A stretch of 64,000 nucleotides of DNA. Source: MFD01213-c1 sp963704405. Its GTDB lineage: Bacteria > Planctomycetota > Phycisphaerae > Tepidisphaerales > Tepidisphaeraceae. This document shows positions 28,606 to 38,449 of this stretch, piece by piece. The notes beneath the pieces were generated by a model. It was not told the DNA's origin. It did not search any database and saw only the letters and a list, made by a program, of their open reading frames with translations. The translations under genes were made by a program, and so were the position numbers. Each line of letters starts with the position of its first letter. Within the stretch, counting starts at the first letter, position 1. Location of the stretch: contig OY969903.1 in the NCBI GenBank assembly GCA_963704405.1, positions 3,286,001 through 3,350,000 of the forward strand, given 5' to 3'.

Positions 28606-30030
28606 ATGGCTGATCGTCCTTATCTATTTTACGAACTGACGAACAGCCTGTGCTCCAAATGCCTGCGGAAGGTGGAGGCGAAGGTTGTGATTCAGGAGCG
28701 GCGGGTTTTTCTGCATAAGTGGTGCCCGGAGCATCGGGCCGAGCGGGTGCTGATTTCGACGGATGCGGAGTATTACAAGTTATCCCGCCAGACGCTGAAG
28801 GCGGGACAGATGCCGCTGAAGTTTCAGACGCCGATCAAATACGGTTGTCCGTATGACTGCGGGCTGTGTCCGGATCACGAGCAGCATTCGTGTTTGACAC
28901 TGGTGGAGATCACAGATCAGTGCAATCTGACTTGTCCGATTTGCTACAGCGAATCTTCGCCGCGGCGATTGACGCATCGGAGCCTGGAGCAGATTGAGTT
29001 CATGCTGGATTGCGTCGTGCGGAATGAAGCTGAGCCGGACGTGGTGCAGATCAGCGGAGGCGAGCCGACGATTCATCCGCAGTTTTTTGAGGTGCTGGAC
29101 CTGGCGAAGGCGCGGCCGATCAAGCACCTGATGCTGAATACGAACGGAATCCGCATCGCGCAGGATGGCGATTTTGCCAGGCGGTTGAAAGAGTACATGC
29201 CGGGGTTTGAGATTTATCTGCAATGGGATTCGCTGCGGCCGCAAGCGCTTCGAGAACTGCGCGGGGCCGATCTGAGCGACGTGCGGCGGCGGGCGATGGA
29301 TCGGCTCAATGAGCACAACATTTCCACCACGCTGGTCGTCACCCTGAAAAAGGGGCTGAATGATGGGGAGATCGGCGAGATCATTGATTACGCGCTTCAG
29401 CAGCGATGCGTGCGCGGCGTGACGTTTCAACCGATCCAGCACGCCGGCCGGCTGGAGGGATTTGATCCGGCGACGGATCGGTTGACGCTGGGCGAGGTGC
29501 GGCAGGAGATTCTGCGGCAGTCGCCGATCTTCAAGCCGAGCGATGTGATCCCGGTGCCGTGTCATCCGGATTGCCTGGCGATGGCTTATGCGCTGAAGAT
29601 GGATGGGTGTGTGACACCGCTGACGGGGATGATCGATCCGAAAGTGCTGCTGCATGGGGAGGGGAACACGATTGTTTACGAGCAGCAGGATTCGATCCGC
29701 AGCGAGCTGTTCAAGTTGTTCTCGACGGCGGCCAGCCCGGGATCTTCGGCAGCGTCTTTGAAGCAGTTGCTGTGCTGCCTGCCGATGGTGGAGTTGCAGG
29801 GCAATTCCATTACATACGACAATATTTTCCGGATCATCATCATGCAGTTTCTGGACCCGCATAATTTTGATGTGCGGAGCGTGAAGAAAAGCTGCGTGCA
29901 TATCGTGCATCCGGACGGGCGCATCATTCCGTTTGATACGTTCAATATGTTTTATCGGGATGGGAAGGAAACGATGCTGAACGGAGTGCGCGAGCCGCAA
30001 TTGGTTTCGATGGGAGTTGGGAGGCGTTGA
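28606..30030 (+). CDS. Radical SAM enzyme of the MJ0619 / tetraether lipid synthase (Tes) type
   Basis: 474 residues from ATG 28606; an upstream in-frame start at 28561 has no ribosome site. The radical SAM motif is CNLTCPIC (CxxxCxxC), within ITDQCNLTCPICYSESSPRR. An N-terminal CSKCLRKVEAKV and WCPEH, then GCPYDCGLCPDHEQHSC, supply the extra Cys clusters typical of MJ0619-class enzymes. SAM-binding motifs ISGGEPTIHPQ and LNTNGIRI follow. Near the C-terminus is CVHIVHPDGRIIPFDTFNMF. Archaeal members join lipid tails to make tetraethers, and one was studied as a pterin methylase; the substrate of bacterial members is open. Its neighbours, an Lgt-like and two small membrane proteins, point to lipid chemistry. 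Confidence 0.85.
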   Translation: MADRPYLFYELTNSLCSKCLRKVEAKVVIQERRVFLHKWCPEHRAERVLISTDAEYYKLSRQTLKAGQMPLKFQTPIKYGCPYDCGLCPDHEQHSCLTLVEITDQCNLTCPICYSESSPRRLTHRSLEQIEFMLDCVVRNEAEPDVVQISGGEPTIHPQFFEVLDLAKARPIKHLMLNTNGIRIAQDGDFARRLKEYMPGFEIYLQWDSLRPQALRELRGADLSDVRRRAMDRLNEHNISTTLVVTLKKGLNDGEIGEIIDYALQQRCVRGVTFQPIQHAGRLEGFDPATDRLTLGEVRQEILRQSPIFKPSDVIPVPCHPDCLAMAYALKMDGCVTPLTGMIDPKVLLHGEGNTIVYEQQDSIRSELFKLFSTAASPGSSAASLKQLLCCLPMVELQGNSITYDNIFRIIIMQFLDPHNFDVRSVKKSCVHIVHPDGRIIPFDTFNMFYRDGKETMLNGVREPQLVSMGVGRR

Positions 30031-30100
30031 ATATGGCGGATGAACAACATCCACCGCTTCAAACCGGCTTACCCGAGGCTTCGGACTCGATCCGATCCCC

Positions 30101-30841
30101 TCACTCGCCGGGCGTTTCGGTGGCGATCTCTTCGATCGCTTCGTCCACTTCCTCCGGCGCGAGCACCCCGAGTTCTTCGAGGGCGAGCAAGGCGGCCTTT
30201 TGCTCGGCCATCTTTTTGTTGGGGCCCCAGGCTGATGTGAATCGGCGGCCGTCGACCGTCACGCAGACTTCGAAGCACTTGCTGTGGTCAGGGCCTTTTT
30301 CATCCAGGAGTTCGTAAATGGGAGTTGCGCCGAGGATTTTCTGGGCGTGTTGCTGGAGGACCGCCTTATAGTTCTGCTGGTGGCTGTTGGAGGAGATGAC
30401 TTCGATCTTGGGGGTCATCGTGCGCAGGACGTATTCCTTGACGACTTCGAAACCGCCGTCGAGGTAGACGGCGGCGACGATGGATTCGTAGACTGCCGCG
30501 GCGAGGGAACTCGGCATTTCTTCGCGGGAACTGATGCCTTTGCCAATGATGAGCAGATCGGTCAGGCCTGTTTCGTTTGACACCTCGGCGCAGGTGCGGC
30601 GGGAGACGACGGCGGACTTCACCTTCGTGAGTTCGCCTTCAAGGTATTCGGGGAAGCGGCGATAGAGCGCTTCGCACACGATGAGATCGAGGACGGCGTC
30701 GCCGAGGAATTCCATCCGCTCATTGCTGTTGAGGCGATTGTCGGCGATGGACGCGTGGGTGAGCGATTCCTTCAAGAGATCAGGATTTTTGAAGGTGTAT
30801 TGCAGTATCTTTTCAGCCCGCTCGCGCAGCTCGGTGTTCAC
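30101..30841 (-). CDS. rnc: Ribonuclease III
   Basis: 246 residues from GTG 30841 (preceded by AAGG); an extension to GTG 30895 is possible but has no ribosome site. It cleaves double-stranded RNA in rRNA and mRNA processing. The RNase III signature is NERMEFLGDAVLDLIVCEA at about residues 40-58, with catalytic acidic residues. A second acidic region AAAVYESIVAAVYLDGG follows, then a double-stranded RNA-binding domain (NYKAVLQQHAQKILG, FTSAWGPNKKMAEQKAA). The C-terminal tail is acidic (APEEVDEAIEEIATE). Confidence 0.97.
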   Translation of the reverse strand: MNTELRERAEKILQYTFKNPDLLKESLTHASIADNRLNSNERMEFLGDAVLDLIVCEALYRRFPEYLEGELTKVKSAVVSRRTCAEVSNETGLTDLLIIGKGISSREEMPSSLAAAVYESIVAAVYLDGGFEVVKEYVLRTMTPKIEVISSNSHQQNYKAVLQQHAQKILGATPIYELLDEKGPDHSKCFEVCVTVDGRRFTSAWGPNKKMAEQKAALLALEELGVLAPEEVDEAIEEIATETPGE

Positions 30842-31445
30842 ACTATGCCTTGGGTTGGTAACCAGAGAGACGGGCGCGAATACATGAAGGGACACAAAGC
30901 GGGGAGCCGGCCCGGTGAATCGTCCGAGCCTGCGGGTGCGATGGAAATGCGAATTTCGACGATCGGCGACGGGTCGACGCCATGCGGAAAATCAAGCGTC
31001 TGCGGAATTCCGGGCCTTGAGTGAGCCGCAATGGATCGGCCCGATCGGCGAAACTGGGATTTCCATGTCCTCGCCTCGGTCACCCGACCCAAACCGGGTC
31101 GTGCGCCCGAAACTTCAGCATCGGCGGATGAATCATAGTTTCAATCCACCACCATGCTGGATATGAAATTAGTTAAAGGGGGGGATGGTGTCAACGAAAA
31201 TTAGAGGGAGATGCAAGAGTTGGAAAGAGGATGACGGCCCCAGGCATAGCCTTCCCTGAGGAGCGGCGGACGGGGTATCCGAGGAGAAGAAGGACGGCCG
31301 GAATTGCAGGGCGCTTCGATTGACTGTGGCGCTGTGCGGGCCGGTGGCTTGCGGGTTGGGCGGGGATTCCTACCATTTGCCCAAGTGCCCCAGATTGCAA
31401 TCACGGCATAAACATCAGGCCGTGGCTGAACCCAAAGGTTGCTGT
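30842..31445. other. Intergenic region between rnc and the S55 protease-like gene
   Basis: About 600 bases with no gene I can support. A small hairpin (CGACCC/GGGTCG, 31085-31101) is present, and a stretch near 31135-31150 has a chance-like match to part of the CRISPR repeat. It should hold promoters for rnc (minus) and the S55 gene (plus). No riboswitch or tRNA was seen. Confidence 0.3.
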
Positions 31446-33454
31446 ATGAAGATTCGCCGTTTGAGCGTGATCGGCCTGATTGTGCTGGGGATGTACGGTG
31501 CGCGGGTGGTAGCCGCCGACTCCGGAGGAGATGGGACGGCGATTGCGGGGCAGGCGGCCGGCCATACTTTGTTTGATCCGGCGCGGCATATGCACGTGTC
31601 GGAAGTGAAGCCGGGGATGACAGGGTATGGGCTTTCGGTTTTCCAGGGGACGAAGATCGAACGGTTTGATGTTGAGGTCCTTTCGATCCTGAAGAATTTC
31701 AATCCTAAATATGATGTGGTGCTGATCCGATGCCATGGGGCGAATCTCGAGCATACCGGGGCGATCGCGGGGATGAGCGGGTCGCCGATTTATTTGAAGG
31801 ATGATGCGGGGCGGGAGCGGATGATTGGGGCGTTTGCGTATGGGTGGCCGCTGCAGAAAGATCCGATCGCGGGGGTTCAGCCGATTGAGTACATGCTGCA
31901 ATTGCCGGCAATCAAACCGGCGGCGACACAGGCGCAAGGGAGCGGGGCGAGGGAAGGCCGGGGAACGGATGGCGAGCGTCCGGCCGCCGCGGAGCGTGCA
32001 CGTTCGTGGTCGTTGAGCGATGTAGTGCTGCTGCCGGGCATGAAGAGTGCGCCTGCCAACTATCCGCTGGCGGAGTGGGGGAAGTTTACACCCAATCCCA
32101 ATTTGCTGGCGACAGGCAGTGATGAGGCGCGCATGCAGCCATTGGCGACACCATTGATGACGGCAGGATTGCCGCCGCGGGTGATGGCGGAGATGGAACC
32201 TGTCTTCCGGGCGTATGGGTTGGTGCCATTGCAGGCCGGAGGGGGTGGCGCGGCCGCAGATGCCGTTGACCCGGGAATTGAGCCGGGGTCGGTGCTGGCG
32301 GTGCCGCTGTTGGGGGGAGATGTTGACATGAGCGCGGTGGGAACCTGCACCGAGCGGATCGGCGACAACATCGTTGCGTTTGGGCATGCGTTTAATAACG
32401 AGGGACCGGTGTCGCTGCCGATGGGGAGCGGCGCGATTCAGGGAATCATTGCGAATTACATGACCAGCTTCAAGCTGGGATCATTGATCAAACTTTCGGG
32501 TTCGCTGACGGCGGATACGACCGTCGGCATTGCAGGAAAGATAGGGCAGGCGCCGGCGATGGTGCCGATCGATCTGCAGGTGAAATATGCAGATGGGTCG
32601 GGGGATTTGAGTTATCACTTCACCGCCGCCTTGCATCCAAAGTTCACCCCGCTGTTATGTGCGGCGGCGATGTCGGCGGCGGTGAGCGGGTGCGAGAATT
32701 GCCGCAGTACCACACGGTGGATTTTGATTTGTCGCTGGAGTTCAACAACGGCAAATCCATCCGGGTGATGAACAAAACGGTAAATGGTTCGGCAGCCGAC
32801 TTGTTTTTTGAGATTGGCGCTCCGCTCATTGCGGCTTCGGAGAATCCGTTTGAGCGGGTGTTGGTGAAAAAGATCAGCGGGACGATATTGGTGACGCCGG
32901 AGGCGCGGCAGGGAGACATTTTGTATGCGAATGTCCCGCGATCGAAATATCGGCCGGGGGAATCGGTGACAGCGTACGTGACTTATCGGCCGTTTCGTTC
33001 GGGGGAGATGGTGCTGCCGGTCACGCTCGATCTGCCGCATGACCTGCCTGACGGGTCGTATCAACTGACGATTTCAGACTGGCAGAAATATCTCATGGAC
33101 GAACAGACGGCGGAGCCGTTTAAGTTCCGGGCGGAGTCGATCGGCCAGGTGTTTGATGTGCTGCGGGATGTGACGGCGATCCGCCATAACGCGGTTTACA
33201 TCCGGCTGCTTCGGCAACCGGATGGAATTGCGATCGGGCATACGGCCATGCCGAAGCTGCCATCATCGCGACGGCAGGTGATGATCGGCGCCGGGCGGAG
33301 TGATACGACGCAGTTTGTCAGTTCGGCGCTGAAGGTGGTGGCGACAGACCGCGTGATGAACGGATCGGCGGAGTTCACGATCACGATCGATAAGAATGTG
33401 AATCGAGGTTCAGAGCTGCCGCCGTCACCGGATACCCTGGCGGTGCCGCGGTGA
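31446..33454 (+). CDS. Secreted SpoIVB/S55 peptidase-like protein (frameshift near 32690)
   Basis: A signal peptide (MKIRRLSVIGLIVLGMYGARVVA) is followed by VKPGMTGYGLSVFQGTKIERF and AIAGMSGSPIYL, with DPIAGVQPIEYML; these are hallmarks of SpoIVB-type S55 peptidases, in which the Ser of GMSGSP is nucleophilic. A long linker follows and then VGTCTERIGDNIVAFGHAFN. The frame ends at 32768 but the natural continuation (PQYHTVDFDLSLEFNNGKSI ...) is in another frame up to 33454, so a one-base indel near 32690 splits it. The joined protein would be about 670 residues. It is followed 55 bases later by a beta-propeller gene, probably the same operon. The natural substrate is unknown. Confidence 0.8.
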
Positions 33455-33508
33455 TTCGGCACAGCCGAGACGTCTCCCTGAAATTCTAAACTGCACGCAA
33501 AATATTGG

Positions 33509-35890
33509 ATGCTTATGAAACGACTGATTGGCCTGTTGCTTCTGTGGATCGTGGCTCCGGCATATGGCGTTACAACGTCGCACTGGGTGCATACGAATGA
33601 GGCGGATTTTAAACCGGGAACATTTAAGAATGTCGTCGCGACGAACCTGGGTGATTTGAAGTTGTCGCGCGCGGTGAAGACGCTGCTGGACCAGAATCCG
33701 GAGATCGGCGCGGTTTATTCGCTTGCGGAGGCGAAGGACGGAACGATCTATGCCGGCACCGGGCCGCAGGGCGTGCTGCTGCAAATTAAAGGGGACAGGG
33801 TCACCACGGCGGCGGAACTGGAAGATGGGAACAGCATCTTCAGCCTGCTGATCGACCAGGAGGGCGGCGTGCTGATGGGGACGGGCGGCGAGAAGGGCCG
33901 CATATACCGGATGGACAAGCCGGGGGATAAACCGCACGTGATTTTTGAGGCGGAAAATGTCCAGTATATCTGGGCGATGGTGAAGACGAACGACGGGAAT
34001 ATTTATGCGGCTACCGGGCCGGAAGGCCAGCTTTTCGAAATTAAACCGGATGGGACGCACAGCATCATCCTTGATAGCGATGACAATAATCTGCTCAGCC
34101 TGATTTCGGATGGGAAGGATACGCTATATGCAGGGACCGATCCGAATGGGCTTGTGTATCGCATCAATCGTAAAACCCACGAATCGTTTGTGCTGTATGA
34201 CGCGGCGGAAAGTGAAATCAGCGCGCTGGCCCTGGACTCCAGGGGGAATTTGTATGTAGGCACCGCCGAGTCGAGCGATGCGGCTTCAGTGGCGGATGAT
34301 ACGGCGTCGAAGGAGCAGGTTGGGCGGCCTGAAGGAGGCGGCGGCGGTGTGCCGATTAAGGCCGAACCGCCTGCAAGCCCGGCGCCGAGTCCAAATCCCG
34401 GGCAGCCTGATCCGATTCCGAAAAAGATGATGATCCTGGCGGGTGACATCACGGCGAACAAGCCGGGCTCTAAAATGGATGATCCGGGGGATGGCGGCGA
34501 TGATCCTGGCGCCAAACCCGCTCCGCCTGCACCGGGAAATCCGGACCCGGGAGCCGCATCGAAGAAGCCGGCGACTGCGAAGGGCATGGCGCCACCGGCC
34601 CTGAATCCCGGGGGCAGTGGCCAGGCGCGTGCGGAAGGGAATGCGATCTATCGGATTGATTCAAACGGTTTCGTGACGGAGATTTTCCGCCAGCCGGTGC
34701 TGGTGTTTTCCATTGTCGAGCATGAAGGAACGCTGCTGGTAGCGACCGGGAGCGAAGGGCTTGTGTATCAGGTGAATCCGGCGGCGGATGAGACAGTGGT
34801 GATCGCCAAGGTTGATCCGAAGCAGGTGACGTGCCTGCTGCCGGCGAGCGACGGGCGGATCATCATGGGGCTGGCGAATGTGGGCGGCCTGGCCGCGATG
34901 GGGTCGGGGTTTGCAAAGGACGGCACGTACACCAGCCCGGTGCTGGATGCGGCGCAGATCAGTGAGTTCGGGAAAATTCAGATGCACGGGTCGCTGCCGG
35001 CGGGGACAAGCATCAAGGTGACGACACGGAGCGGCAATGTAAAGGAACCGACGGAGACGGGGTGGTCAAAATGGTCGGACGAGCAGCCGGCAATGGAATT
35101 CGTTGCGACGACGTCGCCTGCCGCGAGGTTTTTTCAGTATCGGTTGAGTTTTTCCACGAAGATCGAAACAACTTCGCCGGTCGTGGAGGATGTGGATGTG
35201 GCGTACCTCATGCCCAACCTCCCGCCTGTGGTGAAGAGCGTGAAGGTGGCGCTGGGGCCCAAGACCCCCCCGCCTCCACCGGTGGATGCCGATCGCGACC
35301 CGGCGACGCCGGTGGTGCCCAGCGGACGGATACAAACGCTGACCTGGGATGCCTCGGACCCGAACAACGATCCGCTGATGTATTCCCTTTATTACCGCTC
35401 CGGCTCAAAAGCGCCCTGGATTTTGCTGAAGAACAAGCTGAAGGATACAACATTTGAATGGGACACGCGGTCTGTCGCCGACGGGCGATATGAGGTGAAG
35501 GTGGTGGCATCCGATGCGGCGGCAAATCCGGTTGGGCGGGGAAAGACAGCCAGCCGAGTGAGCGATCCGCTGCTGATCGACAACACACCGCCGGTGATTG
35601 GGGATATTAAAACAGCGGTTAAAAACGACGGGGTGAGTGTGGAATTAAAGGCCATAGATCGTACAAGCACGGTGGCGGCGGTGGATTATGCCGTGGATTC
35701 GGCGCAAGACTGGCAGGCGGCGACGGCATCGGATAGGATGTTTGACGGTCCGGAGGAGGCGGCTTCGTTTACCGCCTCTGGTTTGTCGCCTGGCCCGCAC
35801 CAGCTTACGTTGCGGGCGACCGACGCGCGAGGAAACCAGGCATTCGAAAACGTCTTCGTCACGATCGAACCGCCGACGGCGTCGAAGTAA
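33509..35890 (+). CDS. Secreted beta-propeller protein with low-complexity insert
   Basis: 793 residues with a signal peptide (LIGLLLLWIVAPAYGVTTS). Residues 65-260 and 385-465 carry propeller-blade repeats of the form DGTIYAGTGPQGVLLQI and GNIYAATGPEGQLFEI. Between them lies a Pro/Gly/Ala-rich insert of about 120 residues (around 34,280-34,640). The C-terminal third looks like immunoglobulin-like/fibronectin-like domains (VNVAYLMPNLPPV-type and DGRYEVKVVASDAAANPVG). The type is common in Planctomycetota and usually exported. It may assemble with the S55-like protein next to it. Start may be 33509 or the next ATG at 33515. Confidence 0.75.
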   Translation: MLMKRLIGLLLLWIVAPAYGVTTSHWVHTNEADFKPGTFKNVVATNLGDLKLSRAVKTLLDQNPEIGAVYSLAEAKDGTIYAGTGPQGVLLQIKGDRVTTAAELEDGNSIFSLLIDQEGGVLMGTGGEKGRIYRMDKPGDKPHVIFEAENVQYIWAMVKTNDGNIYAATGPEGQLFEIKPDGTHSIILDSDDNNLLSLISDGKDTLYAGTDPNGLVYRINRKTHESFVLYDAAESEISALALDSRGNLYVGTAESSDAASVADDTASKEQVGRPEGGGGGVPIKAEPPASPAPSPNPGQPDPIPKKMMILAGDITANKPGSKMDDPGDGGDDPGAKPAPPAPGNPDPGAASKKPATAKGMAPPALNPGGSGQARAEGNAIYRIDSNGFVTEIFRQPVLVFSIVEHEGTLLVATGSEGLVYQVNPAADETVVIAKVDPKQVTCLLPASDGRIIMGLANVGGLAAMGSGFAKDGTYTSPVLDAAQISEFGKIQMHGSLPAGTSIKVTTRSGNVKEPTETGWSKWSDEQPAMEFVATTSPAARFFQYRLSFSTKIETTSPVVEDVDVAYLMPNLPPVVKSVKVALGPKTPPPPPVDADRDPATPVVPSGRIQTLTWDASDPNNDPLMYSLYYRSGSKAPWILLKNKLKDTTFEWDTRSVADGRYEVKVVASDAAANPVGRGKTASRVSDPLLIDNTPPVIGDIKTAVKNDGVSVELKAIDRTSTVAAVDYAVDSAQDWQAATASDRMFDGPEEAASFTASGLSPGPHQLTLRATDARGNQAFENVFVTIEPPTASK

Positions 35891-35968
35891 CGATGAAAAC
35901 TCAGGTTACACGCAGAAGAAAGCGACGCGAGCCGGCCTGATCGCCGGTTTGCCTTGAAGGAACTGTCC

Positions 35969-36103
35969 ATGCATTACCCGCACAAGTCGAGCAACATCAA
36001 GCGCGCCCGCAAGATTGGTTTCCGGGCCCGGATGAAGACGAAGAATGGCCGCAAGACGATCAACGCCAAGCGCCGGGCCGGGCGCAAGGTTCAGGTTGTC
36101 TGA
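35969..36103 (+). CDS. rpmH: 50S ribosomal protein L34
   Basis: 44 residues, too short for most ORF lists: starts MHYPHKSSNIKRARK and continues GFRARMKTKNGRK...RRAGRK, matching the L34 consensus (GFRARMxTKNGRKV) with an unusual N-terminus MHYPHKSSN in place of the common MKRTYQPSN. AAGGA precedes the ATG. L34 binds 23S rRNA in the large subunit. Usually rpmH is next to rnpA, yidC and dnaA; here it is isolated between a beta-propeller gene and a TPR lipoprotein gene. Confidence 0.95.
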   Translation: MHYPHKSSNIKRARKIGFRARMKTKNGRKTINAKRRAGRKVQVV

Positions 36104-36188
36104 TTGACGCCAGGATGGATTCGGCGCCGCGTTTTGGCGTCGCCGTTGAATTCGCGTTTTTCTTTTCCATTCTTAATGTAATTTAACT

Positions 36189-36215
36189 GAATCGCCGTGG
36201 CGGTTCGATTTTATT
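36189..36215 (+). terminator. Probable intrinsic terminator after rpmH
   Basis: GAATCGC (36189-36195) pairs with GCGGTTC (36200-36206), one G-T pair, small CGTG loop, followed by GATTTTATT. The 298 bases between rpmH and the next gene hold no other gene. Confidence 0.5.
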
Positions 36216-36401
36216 GCGCGCTCATGCTTCCTCTTCCGGACTTCAGCGAACTCAGTCGAAGCGTACACCGAGAAGGCGCGAGCGGACCCGGCGACTGCCG
36301 CGAGTGGGTCGGGATGCGGGTGGTTTTCGGACGTCGAACACTCTGACCCAACGAACTCACCTTCATCTTAACCTGTCAGGTAAGATAACCCAGGAGCCCA
36401 A

Positions 36402-37427
36402 GTGACTCGATCGCATCTGACTTTCCCCATAGCCGCCGGCTCACTTCTTCTGCCCATAACCGCCAGTACGCTGCTGCTGGTCGCTGTCGGATGCCACACC
36501 TCGGGCAATTCGTTTTCCGGATCTGCCGATGGCGGCGGCGAAGGGATTGAAACATACATTGCCGGCGCTCGCGCTTTGGACGATGGAGACACGGACAAAG
36601 CCACGCATGAATTAAGCGATGCCGCGCATAAGAATCCCAACCTCATCATGCCGCATGTGCTCCTCGGCCACATCTATCTCGATAAGGCCGACTACGGCAG
36701 CGCCGAGGTCCAGTACCAGACCCTGGCGCGGCTGGACCCTTACACCGAATCCAACTTCTACAATCTCGGCCTCAGCCAACAGTTTCTCGACAAGCTGAAA
36801 GAGTCCGCCGCCAATTATCTCCGTGCGCTGGACCTCAGCCCGGAGGACGCAAAAGCCTGCACCAACCTCGGCGTGGTTTATCTCTCGCTCAATCAAACCG
36901 ACGACGCCGTCAAATATCTCGATCGCGCGACGAAGCTGGACGACAAATCATGGTATGCCTGGGCGAGCTTCGGCATTGCGCTGGATCGGCAGACGCATTT
37001 CCCGCAGGCCGAGTTGGCGTACCGGAAATCCCTCGAGCTCGACCCCTCCCAAACCGCCACGCTGTATAACCTAGGCAGCAACCTGATTACCCAGAACCGC
37101 CCGAGCGAGGCGATTGAGATATTTCAATCCGCCATCAAGCGGGATAACTCCGCCCGCTATCACAAGCGCCTGGCCGACGCGCTGGCGCTTTCCAACCGGT
37201 CCGATCGCGCGATCGACGAATACCACACAGCCCTGCGGCTCGATCCCAGATACTGCCCCGCGCTCAACGACCTCGGCGTGCTCCTCATCACCCAGTACCA
37301 AAAAGAAGCGGAGCTGGACGACGACAAAAAAAATTCCGCCGTCGACCTCTGGCGTCAAAGCCTCGCTATTTCTCCTGACCAGAACCGAATCAAATCCCTG
37401 CTCAAGCAATGGGAAGCCCATAAATAA
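36402..37427 (+). CDS. TPR lipoprotein
   Basis: 341 residues from a GTG start with AGGAG upstream. A signal segment (FPIAAGSLLLPITASTLLLVAVGC) ends in a lipobox-like AVGC, so the mature protein is probably anchored by Cys at about residue 31. Six or more TPR units follow (YNLGLSQQFLDKLKESAANY, ACTNLGVVYLSLNQTDDAVK, YNLGSNLITQNRPSEAIEIF). TPR lipoproteins act as scaffolds in envelope complexes. It lies before an RluA-type pseudouridine synthase; no functional link is evident. Confidence 0.75.
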   Translation: MTRSHLTFPIAAGSLLLPITASTLLLVAVGCHTSGNSFSGSADGGGEGIETYIAGARALDDGDTDKATHELSDAAHKNPNLIMPHVLLGHIYLDKADYGSAEVQYQTLARLDPYTESNFYNLGLSQQFLDKLKESAANYLRALDLSPEDAKACTNLGVVYLSLNQTDDAVKYLDRATKLDDKSWYAWASFGIALDRQTHFPQAELAYRKSLELDPSQTATLYNLGSNLITQNRPSEAIEIFQSAIKRDNSARYHKRLADALALSNRSDRAIDEYHTALRLDPRYCPALNDLGVLLITQYQKEAELDDDKKNSAVDLWRQSLAISPDQNRIKSLLKQWEAHK

Positions 37428-37498
37428 AAACGGGCAGACACTCCTGTATTTGTAAGAAGCGCAATATTCTGTTTCATTTTCTTATCCCCTTAAAAACA

Positions 37499-38269
37499 GT
37501 GCCAAAATCGATCTTAGATATCCTCTTCCAGGACGACGATTATGTCGCCGTCATGAAGCCTGCGGGCCTTGCCACCATTCCCGGCCGCGCCGAAACCACG
37601 AGCGTTCTGGAAGTGCTCGCCGCCCAGGTTGGCCTTCCACACACCGGGGCCGCTGATCCGCGCATCCGCGTCGTCCATCGCCTCGACAAAGACACCAGCG
37701 GCGTGCTCCTCTTCGCCAAGCACAGCGCCGCCCAGCGCCACGTCTCGCACCAATTCCAGAACAACGAAACCGTTAAGGAATACCTCGCGCTGGTCGTTGG
37801 TCGCCCCCTGGAACCACGTGGGGAGATCGACGCCCCGCTCGCGGCCCATCCTAATGCGCCTCAGCGCATGACCATCACCCGCCACGGCGGCCGGCCTGCG
37901 CGCACGGATTGGCAACTTGAAGCCACCTTCCGCGATTACGCGCTGCTGCGCGTCTTTCCCAGGACCGGCAAAACCCATCAGATCCGCGTACACCTGAAGA
38001 GCGTGGGCCTGCCTCTGGCGATCGATCCGATTTACAACCCCCTTCCGCCCGGCAAACTTCCCGGCATCTTCCTCAGCCACTTCAAGCGCCACTACAAGGC
38101 CAATGAAGGTGAAAATGAACGCCCACTCATCGCGCGGCTTACACTCCACGCCGAAAAGCTGTGCTTCCGCCACCTGGATCATCGGGAAATTGAAATCGTC
38201 TCGCCGCTGCCGAAGGATTTCCGTGCGATGCTGAATATGCTAACCAGGCATTCATCCCGCCAGGCTTGA
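37499..38269 (+). CDS. RluA-family RNA pseudouridine synthase
   Basis: 256 residues from a GTG start. It converts uridine to pseudouridine in rRNA or tRNA. Motif HRLDKDTSGVLLFAK holds the catalytic Asp; the C-terminal RTGKTHQIRVHLKSVGLPL is the family signature. The S4 domain common in RluC/RluD is absent, so the protein is the short form (the closest kinds are RluA/TruC/YqcB). The target site cannot be given. Confidence 0.9.
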   Translation: MPKSILDILFQDDDYVAVMKPAGLATIPGRAETTSVLEVLAAQVGLPHTGAADPRIRVVHRLDKDTSGVLLFAKHSAAQRHVSHQFQNNETVKEYLALVVGRPLEPRGEIDAPLAAHPNAPQRMTITRHGGRPARTDWQLEATFRDYALLRVFPRTGKTHQIRVHLKSVGLPLAIDPIYNPLPPGKLPGIFLSHFKRHYKANEGENERPLIARLTLHAEKLCFRHLDHREIEIVSPLPKDFRAMLNMLTRHSSRQA

Positions 38270-38449
38270 TTCAACGCAGCGCATCGCTTCGCCGGCATTG
38301 AACACTACCCGCTACAGGCGAGACGCGCCTGTGCCGCCTGAAGACAACCGATTTCCGCCTCCCTCATCCCAAATCAGCGCAAGCTAAAGGGCACACCCTT
38401 CCCGGCGCGCCCTTTGGACTCAAACAAAATTCGATTGCCTTGGTCGCGA

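Noticed and set aside
31138..31149. Twelve-base match to the end of the CRISPR repeat (reverse strand)
   Set aside because: No second copy or spacer pattern nearby; a single 12-base match can occur by chance.
36104..36401. Possible origin of replication near rpmH
   Set aside because: No cluster of DnaA boxes and none of the usual oriC neighbours (dnaA, dnaN, rnpA) present.
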